A stretch of DNA of 64,000 nucleotides, from the NCBI GenBank assembly GCA_026127925.1, contig JAJSLM010000004.1, positions 96,496 to 160,495 on the forward strand, in the 5' to 3' direction. The notes beneath the pieces were generated by a model. It was not told where the DNA came from. It saw only the letters and a program-made list of their open reading frames with translations, and did not search any database. Source of the DNA: Thermoplasmatales archaeon. Its GTDB lineage: Archaea; Thermoplasmatota; Thermoplasmata; Thermoplasmatales; Thermoplasmataceae. Shown here in pieces: positions 8,760-16,658 of the stretch; the stretch's first letter is position 1; the number at the start of each line of letters is the position of its first letter. Both the position numbers and the translations under genes were made by a program.

Positions 8760-9515
8760 TTATTCTCGTATAAATTTAGCGGACACGTTGTTTTTCTTCG
8801 CAGTGTCAAGTATTTTCTGAACACTCTTCTTTAACGTATCTTCTGCAGATTTATAATCTTTGTCAGTGACAGAGATCCTGTATTTCGGAGCACCAGAGTA
8901 CTGTATGTTCACACTTTGTGAATTTACTGATGTTAGAGTTTTTTTTATTGATTCTATTCCATTGCTTGCAATAGAATATGCTTCCAGGTACCCTCCGATC
9001 TCAACTTCTGGTGGGACTATATTTTCCTTCGCGATCTTGATAAATGTCGTTTTCCACTTTGCCTTCACTTCTGGCAACCATTCCTCAGAAATGGCAGCAT
9101 CCTCGAACGCATCGTACAGGGTAGCGTAGCGAGACCTGAGATCACCAGCAAATTCTTTCTCACATTCATCGACTGACTTCTTGAGCTGGGCAGCTACAAG
9201 CTCCAGGAGTTTTTCAGACTTCTGGTCGTTCTTCCACTCTGTTATCTTTTCTCTTTTTTGATGATCGTTCACTCTCTTGAGCGATAGATCCACTATCCCA
9301 CGGTTTGAATCAACATTCAGCACTTTGCAGACCGTTCTTTGGCCCTCTCTAATGTAGTCCCTTATGTGCTTGATCCATCCAGTCGAAACCTCAGCAATAT
9401 GAACAAATCCCATCACTTTCGGATACTCTTCAAGCTTAACATCTGCTCCAAAATTCTTTACGTTTAGGACAGTGACAACAACGAGATCACCAACTTTTGG
9501 AAGTTCAGATGGCAT
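8760..9515 (-). CDS. Translation initiation factor aIF2 alpha
   Basis: A 251-residue factor with three domains: an N-terminal S1/OB fold (VGDLVVVTVLNVKNFGADVKL, GFVHIAEVS, residues 8-85), a central helical domain and a C-terminal alpha/beta domain (KKTLTSVNSQSVNIQYSGAP). With aIF2 beta and gamma it carries initiator Met-tRNA to the small subunit; the alpha C-terminal domain contacts gamma and the tRNA. aIF2 gamma is elsewhere in this window; beta is not. It sits between S27e and Nop10. Confidence 0.95.
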   Translation of the reverse strand: MPSELPKVGDLVVVTVLNVKNFGADVKLEEYPKVMGFVHIAEVSTGWIKHIRDYIREGQRTVCKVLNVDSNRGIVDLSLKRVNDHQKREKITEWKNDQKSEKLLELVAAQLKKSVDECEKEFAGDLRSRYATLYDAFEDAAISEEWLPEVKAKWKTTFIKIAKENIVPPEVEIGGYLEAYSIASNGIESIKKTLTSVNSQSVNIQYSGAPKYRISVTDKDYKSAEDTLKKSVQKILDTAKKNNVSAKFIRE

Positions 9516-9530
9516 CTTTTTACCTTCGAC

Positions 9531-9743
9531 CTACTGTGCCTGTGCGGTATGATCTGGAACTATTTCAGCATATAGCTCCAAGACTCCACCGGTGGGCTTT
9601 GCCAAAGTGGCACCGCAGATGTTACATACAACGACCGATGTTATCCGGGAATAAGTAATCTGCTCGTTTCCACAGTCCTTGCATTTTATCTTGATGAATT
9701 TATTCTTCATGTTCTTCGGCTTGACAAATTTTCGTTCTTCCAT
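9531..9743 (-). CDS. rps27e: Ribosomal protein S27e
   Basis: A 70-residue small-subunit protein with a four-cysteine zinc finger: CKDC and CNIC separated by about 15 residues, plus the conserved FIKIKCKDCGNEQI and LAKPTGG. It lies between L44e (3-bp gap) and aIF2alpha, the conserved euryarchaeal order. The first eleven residues (MEERKFVKPKN) are charged and probably disordered. Confidence 0.95.
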   Translation of the reverse strand: MEERKFVKPKNMKNKFIKIKCKDCGNEQITYSRITSVVVCNICGATLAKPTGGVLELYAEIVPDHTAQAQ

Positions 9744-9746
9744 CTA

Positions 9747-10028
9747 TTACGCCTCCACCAATTCGAATTTCTTTGCTCTTATTCCAGGTGGGGTTGTGGC
9801 CTTTTTACAGACCTGGCATCTGTATCGAAGAGGAACTCTCTTTGTAGGCTTTTCTCTTCCTTCGAATTTAGGTCTTGGAAAACCTCCATATCCAGAAGTA
9901 GCGCGCCTGAATCTTCTCTGTCCAGCCTTCATTTCGCTCGCCTTCGCCTTCTTTACTCGTTCTACGTCGTGTGGTGTGTGTTTACCGCACTTTGGACAGT
10001 ACGCCATGACAACTTTGGGAAGCTTCAT
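9747..10028 (-). CDS. rpl44e: Ribosomal protein L44e
   Basis: A 93-residue large-subunit protein with zinc-binding CPKCGKHT (residues 11-14) and CQVCKKAT (about 73-76), and the typical [18 protein letters not shown] start and basic [17 protein letters not shown] core that contacts 23S rRNA near the E site. The start has a GGTGA Shine-Dalgarno seven bases upstream. It is the first gene of the operon running to the PAC2 gene. Confidence 0.95.
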   Translation of the reverse strand: MKLPKVVMAYCPKCGKHTPHDVERVKKAKASEMKAGQRRFRRATSGYGGFPRPKFEGREKPTKRVPLRYRCQVCKKATTPPGIRAKKFELVEA

Positions 10029-10299
10029 TATCTTTTCACCATTTATTCTATTAACGGGCTAATAGCCATCTAATAGTTATTATTTCCGCAGATAGGGTAC
10101 CTAAATTAGTATCTAACATATATATCTACTTGAAGCATGGGGCATGGCGCTGTCATAGAAACGTTTGTGGATTTCTCATCACTTCCTTTGCGTAAAGAAG
10201 AACTCGAGAACAATTGCTACAATTTGTTAGCAATTTTTTAAACCAGCCCAATCTTTGCAATAATGTTAAATACGCTCTTTATATTAAGCGCTGAAATCT
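10029..10299. promoter_or_regulatory. Divergent promoter region between the L44e and LSm operons
   Basis: Minus strand: a TATA-like AGATATATATG at about 10114-10124 would start transcription about 65 bases before L44e. Within that leader lies a perfect 6-bp inverted repeat, CTATTA/TAATAG at 10048-10065 with a 6-base loop, and a further TAATAG at 10071. Plus strand: TTTATATT at 10277-10284 ends about 16 bases before the LSm ATG, so its mRNA is probably leaderless. No gene seen in the middle of the region. Confidence 0.55.
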
Positions 10300-10557
10300 A
10301 TGCCTAAACCAGTTTCAAGTGCGCTAAAACCTATGGATGTCCTTCGCGGATCGCTTAATAGCAGCGTCCTAGTTGATGTGAGGGGCAACAGGGGGTACTC
10401 TGGCATTCTTGAGGGATATGATGTTTACATGAACCTTGTTATAAAAGACGCTGCCGAAACTATAGGCGGCCAGGATCATGGAATGTATCCAAGAATCCTT
10501 GTTAGAGGAGATAATGTGATATACGTTTCACCTGTAAATTCGGTAAGAGGGGAGTGA
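10300..10557 (+). CDS. lsm: Sm-like RNA-binding protein (LSm)
   Basis: An 85-residue archaeal Sm protein with the Sm1 motif (SSVLVDVRGNRGYSGILEGYDVYMNLVI) and the Sm2 motif (PRILVRGDNVIYVSP). Such proteins form hexa- or heptameric rings that bind U-rich RNA and take part in tRNA and RNA processing. It is followed after one base by the L37e ATG, the classic archaeal LSm-L37e pair. The ATG lies close below a TATA box, which points to leaderless translation. Confidence 0.95.
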   Translation: MPKPVSSALKPMDVLRGSLNSSVLVDVRGNRGYSGILEGYDVYMNLVIKDAAETIGGQDHGMYPRILVRGDNVIYVSPVNSVRGE

Positions 10558-10558
10558 A

Positions 10559-10723
10559 ATGAGCAACGGAACAGCCGTAATGGGAAAAATGAACAATAAG
10601 AAGGTTCACATCACCTGCAGAAGATGTGGTCATCATAGTTATCACATTAGAGAGAAGAGGTGCTCTCACTGTGGATATCCAGCTGCCAGAATCAGAAGCT
10701 ATAGATGGGCAAAAGCCAAATGA
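10559..10723 (+). CDS. rpl37e: Ribosomal protein L37e
   Basis: A 54-residue zinc-ribbon protein of the large subunit. The pattern ITCRRCGHHSYHIREKRCSH-CG gives the two CxxC pairs, followed by the conserved YPAARIRSYRW. It begins one base after the LSm stop. Its 3' end overlaps the 5' part of purF by about 53 bp in a different frame. An ATG inside (codon 8) could be an alternative start, MGKMNNKKVHI. Confidence 0.95.
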   Translation: MSNGTAVMGKMNNKKVHITCRRCGHHSYHIREKRCSHCGYPAARIRSYRWAKAK

Positions 10724-12122
10724 TCATTGTGCCGTAGCTGGATACCTTGGAAAATCCTCGGCATATTCTTCACTGATCACCATACTCCGGACACTGCAGC
10801 ACCGAGGACAGGAAAGTGCTGGAATAGCAATTTTCAACAATGGAATAATGAATGTCAGGAAGGGGATGGGCCTCGTTAACGAAGTTTTTGCAAACCTCTC
10901 TCCCGATCAGATCATGCATCTTGATGGAAATGCAGGGATAGGGCACACAAGATATTCAACAGCTGGAACAAAAACCATGGAGAACGCTGGTCCTTTCATA
11001 GTAACCAATTCAGCGGGCTATTTCGCTGTCTCCCATAACGGTGAGATAACTAATGCGGACAAACTGAGAGAGGAGCTCATGAAACAGGGCCTAACTTTTT
11101 CGACCACTTCCGACACCGAGGTTCTGCTTATGGAACTGGCAAGGAATATCTCTTTGTACGGCATATCAAATGGCACGAAACTCGCCATGGAAAAGATGAA
11201 GGGTGCTTACGCAGTAGCTCTTCTATTCAATGGCAGACTTTTTGCCCTTAGGGATCCGTTAGGGATCAGACCTTTAATCCTCGGGAAAACATCAGAAGGA
11301 TATATTGTCGCTTCAGAGAGTTGCGCACTCGACGTGATGGGTGCTGAAAAGATAAGGGACGTTCGCCCCGGTGAACTCGTGGAGCTCACACCAAACGGTA
11401 TTTTCCATATTCTCGGAGTATCATCTAGAGTGACCGCACACTGTATGTTTGAGTACGTTTATTTTGCAAGACCGGACAGTGTCATAGATAATGTAGAGGT
11501 CTTCCAGACTCGTATAAGGCTTGGAAAGAAGCTTGCGGAGGAATTCCCTGTGGATGCAGACGTTGTTGTTCCTGTTCCAGACTCGGGAAGGGCACAGGCA
11601 CTGGGGTATTCTATAGCTTCCGGTATTCCGTACAGCGAAGGATTAATCAAAAATAGGTTCTCGGATAGAACTTTTATCATGCCAACACAAGAAAAGAGAG
11701 CTGCAGCGGTAAGGATCAAACTGAATGTTATCGCATCTGAGATCAAGGACAAGAGGGTTGTCTTAGTTGATGACAGCATTGTTCGTGGAAACACAATGAA
11801 ATTTATTGTGTCACTCCTTAAAAAGGCTGGTGCAAAGGAAGTGCACGTCAGGATAGGATCTCCGCCGATAGTAGCTCCGTGCTATTTTGGCGTTGACATG
11901 AAGACAAGAGACCAATTCGTGGCAACAGGAAGAACCGATGACGATATTCGCGATCTCGTTGGAGCAGATTCCCTGAAGTATGTATCCATAGACGGTCTTG
12001 TAGAAAGCACGAGCATGTCAAAGAATGAGTTGTGCCTCGGATGCCTTACCTCGGAATATCCTGCACCCATACCAGGTATCGCCTATCCAGAACAGAAGGA
12101 ACTCGAAAGTTTTACCAGCTAG
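10671..12122 (+). CDS. purF: Amidophosphoribosyltransferase
   Basis: First committed enzyme of purine synthesis: PRPP plus glutamine to phosphoribosylamine. The N-terminal Ntn glutaminase domain has its nucleophile in HCAVAGYLGK, with TLQHRGQESAGIAIF and SHNGEITNADKLREEL following. The C-terminal phosphoribosyltransferase domain has the PRPP loop VVLVDDSIVRGNTMK. I chose GTG at 10671 because GAGGTG lies eight bases upstream. That leaves a 19-residue propeptide before the catalytic Cys20, which must be cleaved off. A longer start (GTG 10626) lacks a Shine-Dalgarno. The first 53 bp overlap L37e. Total about 483 residues, normal for PurF. Confidence 0.95.
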   Translation: MDIQLPESEAIDGQKPNDHCAVAGYLGKSSAYSSLITILRTLQHRGQESAGIAIFNNGIMNVRKGMGLVNEVFANLSPDQIMHLDGNAGIGHTRYSTAGTKTMENAGPFIVTNSAGYFAVSHNGEITNADKLREELMKQGLTFSTTSDTEVLLMELARNISLYGISNGTKLAMEKMKGAYAVALLFNGRLFALRDPLGIRPLILGKTSEGYIVASESCALDVMGAEKIRDVRPGELVELTPNGIFHILGVSSRVTAHCMFEYVYFARPDSVIDNVEVFQTRIRLGKKLAEEFPVDADVVVPVPDSGRAQALGYSIASGIPYSEGLIKNRFSDRTFIMPTQEKRAAAVRIKLNVIASEIKDKRVVLVDDSIVRGNTMKFIVSLLKKAGAKEVHVRIGSPPIVAPCYFGVDMKTRDQFVATGRTDDDIRDLVGADSLKYVSIDGLVESTSMSKNELCLGCLTSEYPAPIPGIAYPEQKELESFTS

Positions 12123-12176
12123 GCAATCTAAACAGGAAAGAGCATCAACAACATGTTTTTACAAGGACGATTAAAC

Positions 12177-12494
12177 CTAGGAAGATACTGCAACGGCTCC
12201 CTCCGTTATCAATGTTAAATGCGATTGTGCCCCGCCCAATATTTCTGTGGCGGATCTAATCGTGAGAGGATAACAACAAATGTCTGTGCGTCTATCTGCG
12301 AGACCATATTGCATAACGAATTCATTAACAACAAACTGAACGTTTTCAGGAACGACCTTTGTCTTATAAGGAGGTATATAAAAAAATTCGTATAAAGTAA
12401 TGGAACTTATGAAGATTATTATAACAATTAATGAGACAACAAATATGAAAACGCACTTTTGGTTTTTTCTAGAATTTCCCATTTTATGCCTCAT
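12177..12494 (-). CDS. Small signal-anchored protein of unknown function
   Basis: A 105-residue reading frame with one strong membrane helix (VFIFVVSLIVIIIFISSITL) after a basic N-terminus (MGNSRKNQK) and an extracellular part of about 65 residues containing a CC pair. The likely start is the second Met (codon 5). I recognise no family. It is convergent with purF and separated by 118 bp from the next minus-strand frame. It could be real or a decayed secreted protein. Confidence 0.45.
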   Translation of the reverse strand: MRHKMGNSRKNQKCVFIFVVSLIVIIIFISSITLYEFFYIPPYKTKVVPENVQFVVNEFVMQYGLADRRTDICCYPLTIRSATEILGGAQSHLTLITEGAVAVSS

Positions 12495-12612
12495 CCTTTT
12501 GTCGGATCTTATTTGTTCCCATTCAAGTTATTTTTTCCTAATGTTAAATTTTTTCCCAGCATAGATTTCAACTTGATTAGTTGATTCCGAGGCAACCAAA
12601 TATTCACACTAC

Positions 12613-13053
12613 CTAGTCATTGCACTTCGGGCAATATGGATTGTAAATAAACCCAAAATAAGGTTTTTCCGGATCTACGTTTGGTACTCGATCCACAACG
12701 GGTGGGCCTGTATTAAATGTGTAGCTCTCCTTTGTTCCATTGAGATAGAAAAAAGCAGTATAATCTGTATATGATTCCACATGCGGTGAGCGATTGGTTT
12801 CGTTCAGTATGTGAGTAGCATATGTTACACCATTTTCCAGGTAAGAAAACGGAACCCCCAAACTTGCAATAATAAAAAACATTGCTGAAGCCTTAATGCC
12901 AACTACAACAGAGGATGTTACCTTTTTACCGAGTCCAAGTAGACTGGTGCATAATTCAATTTTATCACCCAGTACTACGTTAAGGTTCTCCGTAGTGTTA
13001 AAGGTAAAGCTAAGGTTACTACTAAACCTGAATTGTTTGATAAAGCTGCCCAA
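12613..13053 (-). CDS. Hypothetical protein with one membrane segment and sequons
   Basis: A 146-residue frame lying 22 bp downstream of nop5. It has a central hydrophobic stretch (VVVGIKASAMFFIIASLGVPF), N-glycosylation sequons (NLS, NTTE, NET, NGT) and a C-terminal CPKC. The sequon-rich composition is like the predicted surface proteins at 30-43 kb. No family is recognised, and the N-terminus does not look like a clean signal, so the gene may be truncated or the start wrong. Confidence 0.4.
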   Translation of the reverse strand: MGSFIKQFRFSSNLSFTFNTTENLNVVLGDKIELCTSLLGLGKKVTSSVVVGIKASAMFFIIASLGVPFSYLENGVTYATHILNETNRSPHVESYTDYTAFFYLNGTKESYTFNTGPPVVDRVPNVDPEKPYFGFIYNPYCPKCND

Positions 13054-13075
13054 AAAGGGAAAAGGAGATTTGATA

Positions 13076-13951
13076 TTATTTCTTCACAGACATGGCTTTA
13101 TCGACTTTTTCCTTGAATATTGACGTGTCGATAATTGTTCCACGGTAATCGGCCCTAGCAGTAATTGCAATTTTGCAGGCAAGAACTCTTGAAACCTTTC
13201 CTCTATGCCTTGGTTTAAGCGAGGCAAGACCCTTGTACTTGAATATAACGCCATGCTTTGGTGAAGGTCCACCGTGCGAAATGTGCTTGAATAATGCCTT
13301 TTCTGAGCCCATCACCTGGATTGAACTCGCAGGCATAAACGCAAGTGCCTTCAGGCTTCCTGCTCTATACAGCAATTCGGAAGCTAATTCTTCGCCTACA
13401 AGCTTGGAAGTGTTGGGCATGACCCTGTTTATGCTCTCAGATATGGAGCTCATCAAGTAATCCTTCAGATTACAAAGCGAAAGTGCGGTCTCAGATATCC
13501 TCGCAAGAGATTCCCCGAGAAGTGTTTCTTTCTTATCATTAATTATTCTTGAGAAAAAGACACATGGATTCGGGGCACTTCCGTATTCTGGATCCAGAGC
13601 CTTGAGGACATCTGATACCTTTTCATAAATGAGATTTATGGAAAGAAGAATGTCGGGTATCATGGAATACACTTTTCTTATGTACTGATCCTCAGTGAAT
13701 TCCTCGCGTATCCTGACCTTGCCGTAAGATATGAGGACTGGCAGAAGATCTGGTGGGCTCTCTTTCTCCTTGAGTTCCAGGTCGGGTATGACACCGGATC
13801 GCAGTTTGTTGAATATTTCCACGTACCTTGTTTCGAGATCGGAATAAACAAGGAAATTATCCCGATTCTTTACACCGTACCACATCTCTCTTCTCGAAGG
13901 AATTTTGGTTTCAGTTGCTTCGTCCGATTTTTTATTTCCCAACCTGTTCAC
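13076..13951 (-). CDS. nop5: C/D box RNP core protein Nop5 (Nop56/58 family)
   Basis: The C-terminal NOP domain is unmistakable: PNTSKLVGEELASELLYRAG, LKALAFMPASSIQVMGSEKA, HISHGGPSPKHGVIFKYK and HRGKVSRVLACKIAI. Nop5 bridges L7Ae-bound C/D guide RNA and fibrillarin for 2'-O-methylation. At 291 residues it is about 80-100 shorter than most archaeal Nop5 proteins; the loss is in the N-terminal fibrillarin-binding part. Fibrillarin, usually adjacent in euryarchaea, is not here; instead the gene follows cbf5/truB with a four-base overlap (ATGA). Confidence 0.9.
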   Translation of the reverse strand: MNRLGNKKSDEATETKIPSRREMWYGVKNRDNFLVYSDLETRYVEIFNKLRSGVIPDLELKEKESPPDLLPVLISYGKVRIREEFTEDQYIRKVYSMIPDILLSINLIYEKVSDVLKALDPEYGSAPNPCVFFSRIINDKKETLLGESLARISETALSLCNLKDYLMSSISESINRVMPNTSKLVGEELASELLYRAGSLKALAFMPASSIQVMGSEKALFKHISHGGPSPKHGVIFKYKGLASLKPRHRGKVSRVLACKIAITARADYRGTIIDTSIFKEKVDKAMSVKK

Positions 13952-14889
13952 CTTCTCCGTTTTTCAATTTTCATCTTTTTACTTGATTTGTTTCCAGGTG
14001 GGTTCTGTGGATTCTCCACTATAATGCGATCAAAATCCACCACCTTCAAATCGCGTATAGCGTCGTATGAAACGAGCATGTGGCCTGTTCCAAGAAGTTC
14101 GTTATTCTCAGACATAACTGCAACACGATCGCCCTTCAGCGGCTTTCCGAGGATCGCTTTGATGCCTCCGGGATACAGATCAGATCCGTGAGCGATATTC
14201 CATATTGAAGACTTTTTGACTATCACCTTCGGATAATCCTTGAAGAGATAATCCAGTGGCAGGAAAATCTTATCGAAGAACTTTGTATTCCCGCTATTCT
14301 TCAAGGTCAGACTATCTTTCAGGTACTGCAGTGTGACAGCATCCTCCTCCTTGAAAACGCCAGTTGATGTCCTCCTGAGATCCGCCATCTGTGCGCCACA
14401 GCCAAGCGTAAGACCCAGGTCCTGGCAGAGCGTCCTAATGTATGTTCCCGATTCGCACTTGACCCTGAAAAGAACCAGACGCCCGTTTGTCTCCATAATG
14501 TCCAGATCGTATATTGTGCGTACCCTGAGATTTCTGGCAACGGCAGATTTCACTGGGGGAAGCTGGTATATTGGTCCGTGGTACTGCTCAAAAACTTTGT
14601 CCAGAAGGTCGTGGGGAACATCGGTATAAAGACGCATTACGGAAACATATTCCTTTGGTTGTTCATGTGCCACGTCTATGAGCTTTGTTGCCTTGCCTAT
14701 TGCCATCACAAGCACGCCCGTTACTTCAGGATCAAGAGTGCCTATATGCCCCACATCGTTCACACCAAGGATCTGGCGTACCCAGTAATCGACCTGATGG
14801 CTTGTAGGGCCTTTCGGTTTATCTATTACAATGAAACCGTTGAGTTCATTTTTCTCTTTCTCTGATTCTTGCATATATTTCATCGGCAA
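13948..14889 (-). CDS. cbf5: Pseudouridine synthase Cbf5/TruB
   Basis: A 313-residue TruB-family enzyme. KPKGPTSHQVDYWV and the catalytic Asp motif GHIGTLDPEVTGVL (about residues 47-60) are present, as are KEYVSVMRLY, LPPVKSAVARNLRVR and the thumb region SGTYIRTLCQDLG. A C-terminal PUA domain (KKSSIWNIAHGSDLYPGGI) follows, ending in a lysine/arginine-rich tail. It is the catalytic subunit of H/ACA RNPs, with Nop10 also encoded here. The N-terminus overlaps cmk by 44 bp; Met3 or Met6 are alternative starts. Confidence 0.95.
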   Translation of the reverse strand: MPMKYMQESEKEKNELNGFIVIDKPKGPTSHQVDYWVRQILGVNDVGHIGTLDPEVTGVLVMAIGKATKLIDVAHEQPKEYVSVMRLYTDVPHDLLDKVFEQYHGPIYQLPPVKSAVARNLRVRTIYDLDIMETNGRLVLFRVKCESGTYIRTLCQDLGLTLGCGAQMADLRRTSTGVFKEEDAVTLQYLKDSLTLKNSGNTKFFDKIFLPLDYLFKDYPKVIVKKSSIWNIAHGSDLYPGGIKAILGKPLKGDRVAVMSENNELLGTGHMLVSYDAIRDLKVVDFDRIIVENPQNPPGNKSSKKMKIEKRRR

Positions 14890-15373
14890 CCTGTTCAGCA
14901 GATAATGCGTCTGAACTTATAATCAAATCGTAAATAGAAGTATCTTCGGAATCTATAGAATAGAATTCCATGTACCTCTTTCGTTCGGAGTTTTCTCTAT
15001 CGATGATCTCTTCTTCTCCTGAAAGATCACCCCTATTTTTCACTCGCTCCTTCCTTATATAGAACGAGGCATCAATGTACACCCTAAAAGCAGGGATATT
15101 ATTGCGCTTGCTGATCCATCCAGCGAGTCTGGATTCAAGAACGATGTTGTCTTCCTTCCGCAGTAGCTCTAAGTTCATTTCGTCGATCTCACGGTCTATC
15201 TCCTGATGTTTCTCTGCATATTTACCAAAGTCCTCAAGCGACATTCCCATTTGCTTTGCCTTCTCGCGGAAGAAAAAACCCCCAGAAAAGAATTTACAAC
15301 CCAGTTTATCTGCGAGCATCTTTCCAGAAGTGGATTTACCACTTCCTATTGGACCGCTAATTGTAACCCGCAT
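14846..15373 (-). CDS. cmk: Cytidylate kinase, archaeal type
   Basis: A 175-residue P-loop kinase with Walker A SGPIGSGKST (residues 6-15), the archaeal CMK motif KFFSGGFFFREKAKQMGMS and the lid arginines in RLAGWISKR. It phosphorylates CMP/dCMP with ATP. It overlaps the EMC3-like gene by 17 bp and cbf5 by 44 bp. In many archaea L34e precedes and L14e follows cmk; neither is present. Confidence 0.94.
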   Translation of the reverse strand: MRVTISGPIGSGKSTSGKMLADKLGCKFFSGGFFFREKAKQMGMSLEDFGKYAEKHQEIDREIDEMNLELLRKEDNIVLESRLAGWISKRNNIPAFRVYIDASFYIRKERVKNRGDLSGEEEIIDRENSERKRYMEFYSIDSEDTSIYDLIISSDALSAEQVADEIYARIREREK

Positions 15374-16127
15374 AATCAGATTTCCGCTCGATCTCCCTTA
15401 TCTTGTATTTGAAATCAAAGTACTTTATGACCATGGTGGCAAAATACCCGACCGGAAGGCTGGCAAGAAAATATCCCAGGAACCAGTAAGGAAAGAGCCA
15501 CAACTTGTCGTTGATTATGTTAATGTTGAAGTCCCACGGAAATGATATTATCTGATAGGGAACAAGGCTGAGGAAATAATAGAGCCATACGTAAAAGAGC
15601 AGCGTGAATATGGTAAGAACCATTAATGGCTTCATCGTGTTCATGCTTAGCTGAGATTGTTCCATCGTCATTTCCATTCTCATCTTGCTAAGCTTCTGCA
15701 TCTTGTCTTTCTGCCCACTTCTCATTGCAGCAGAATAAACTTTATTGAAAGCGCTCATCCTGTTCTGTATCCTGCCCATTTTGATCCAGTCTGTGAAGAA
15801 ATATCTCGGAACGGATGTAACGAGACCGATTGCAACTCCCATAAGTGTAATAGTCATCCAGGGCAATGCATAATTGAACCCTATGAGCGGCATGAATACA
15901 ACGCTCATCGCAGACCCCAAGGCATCTCTTATTGTTGTGTTGAAAATTATGAACAGCATGGCAAGAGAGATGAGCATGTACACCATCTGGAATTTCATCA
16001 TCTTGTTCATAGACTGCCTTTGCTGCACGGCAGGATTTGCATTTTGCCCGGAAACAGGCTGCGCATTTACCGTTGTGGTACCCGTTTGTGTTGGATTTCT
16101 ATCAGACATGTGGTAAGAGCCTCTCAA
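15357..16127 (-). CDS. EMC3/TMCO1-like membrane insertase (DUF106)
   Basis: A 256-residue membrane protein with an N-terminal disordered segment (about 40 residues, Gln/Asn/Thr-rich), then three or four membrane helices separated by a cytoplasmic coiled coil (RIQNRMSAFNKVYSAAMRSG and KMQKLSKMRMEMTMEQSQLS). This matches the archaeal YidC/Oxa1-like DUF106 family, which aids membrane-protein insertion near the Sec translocon. It lies between adk and cmk downstream of secY, as in other euryarchaea. Confidence 0.88.
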   Translation of the reverse strand: MRGSYHMSDRNPTQTGTTTVNAQPVSGQNANPAVQQRQSMNKMMKFQMVYMLISLAMLFIIFNTTIRDALGSAMSVVFMPLIGFNYALPWMTITLMGVAIGLVTSVPRYFFTDWIKMGRIQNRMSAFNKVYSAAMRSGQKDKMQKLSKMRMEMTMEQSQLSMNTMKPLMVLTIFTLLFYVWLYYFLSLVPYQIISFPWDFNINIINDKLWLFPYWFLGYFLASLPVGYFATMVIKYFDFKYKIREIERKSDYAGYN

Positions 16128-16656
16128 CTATATTATCTGCTACTATGTCAGGTTTTCCCTCTACATTCTCCATGAAGAATACGGAGGCATCGGTGTATAT
16201 CGAGTAAGAAGCCGCGTAGTACCTGTTGATTTCCTGATATTCGCGGATTGATTCCAGAGTATCGCTGTCTCTGGACCTGCTTTCATCTTTCGATCGCCTC
16301 TTAAATATAATTTCCGGATCGGCCTCGATAACAAAAAAAGCCATTACATTCAATTCCCGGATCACCCATTCGGGAAGTCCTGGGAAATATCCGCCATGGC
16401 TCTTTATCGAAAGATGCGTATCTATGATAACGTCGTTCATCTTTCCTATGGCTGACGATGCTTTTTTCTGCAGGTTTATCTGTGTTTGAAATGGAAGTTT
16501 CCTTATCTCGTCTCTCTGATCGACCATCTTTAACTCCCTTGCCATTTCAAACATGAGCGTTCCGAAGTTGATCACTTCATACGGAACACGTTTTCTTACC
16601 AGGTCTATTACTGTTGACTTACCGACACCGGGAATACCGGCAATTACAACCCTCAT
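16102..16656 (-). CDS. adkA: Archaeal adenylate kinase
   Basis: A 184-residue AdkA-type enzyme, not the bacterial Adk family. Walker A is IAGIPGVGKSTVI (residues 5-17); VINFGTLMFEMAREL and DTHLSIKSHGGYFPGLPEWV are AdkA signatures. It equilibrates AMP, ADP and ATP. It starts two bases after the secY stop and overlaps the insertase gene by 26 bp. Confidence 0.95.
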   Translation of the reverse strand: MRVVIAGIPGVGKSTVIDLVRKRVPYEVINFGTLMFEMARELKMVDQRDEIRKLPFQTQINLQKKASSAIGKMNDVIIDTHLSIKSHGGYFPGLPEWVIRELNVMAFFVIEADPEIIFKRRSKDESRSRDSDTLESIREYQEINRYYAASYSIYTDASVFFMENVEGKPDIVADNIVERLLPHV

Positions 16657-16658
16657 TT

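Noticed and set aside
10130..10210. C-box-like GTGATGA on the minus strand, possible C/D guide RNA
   Set aside because: No D or D' box (CTGA) at the required distance, so a C/D sRNA is not supported.
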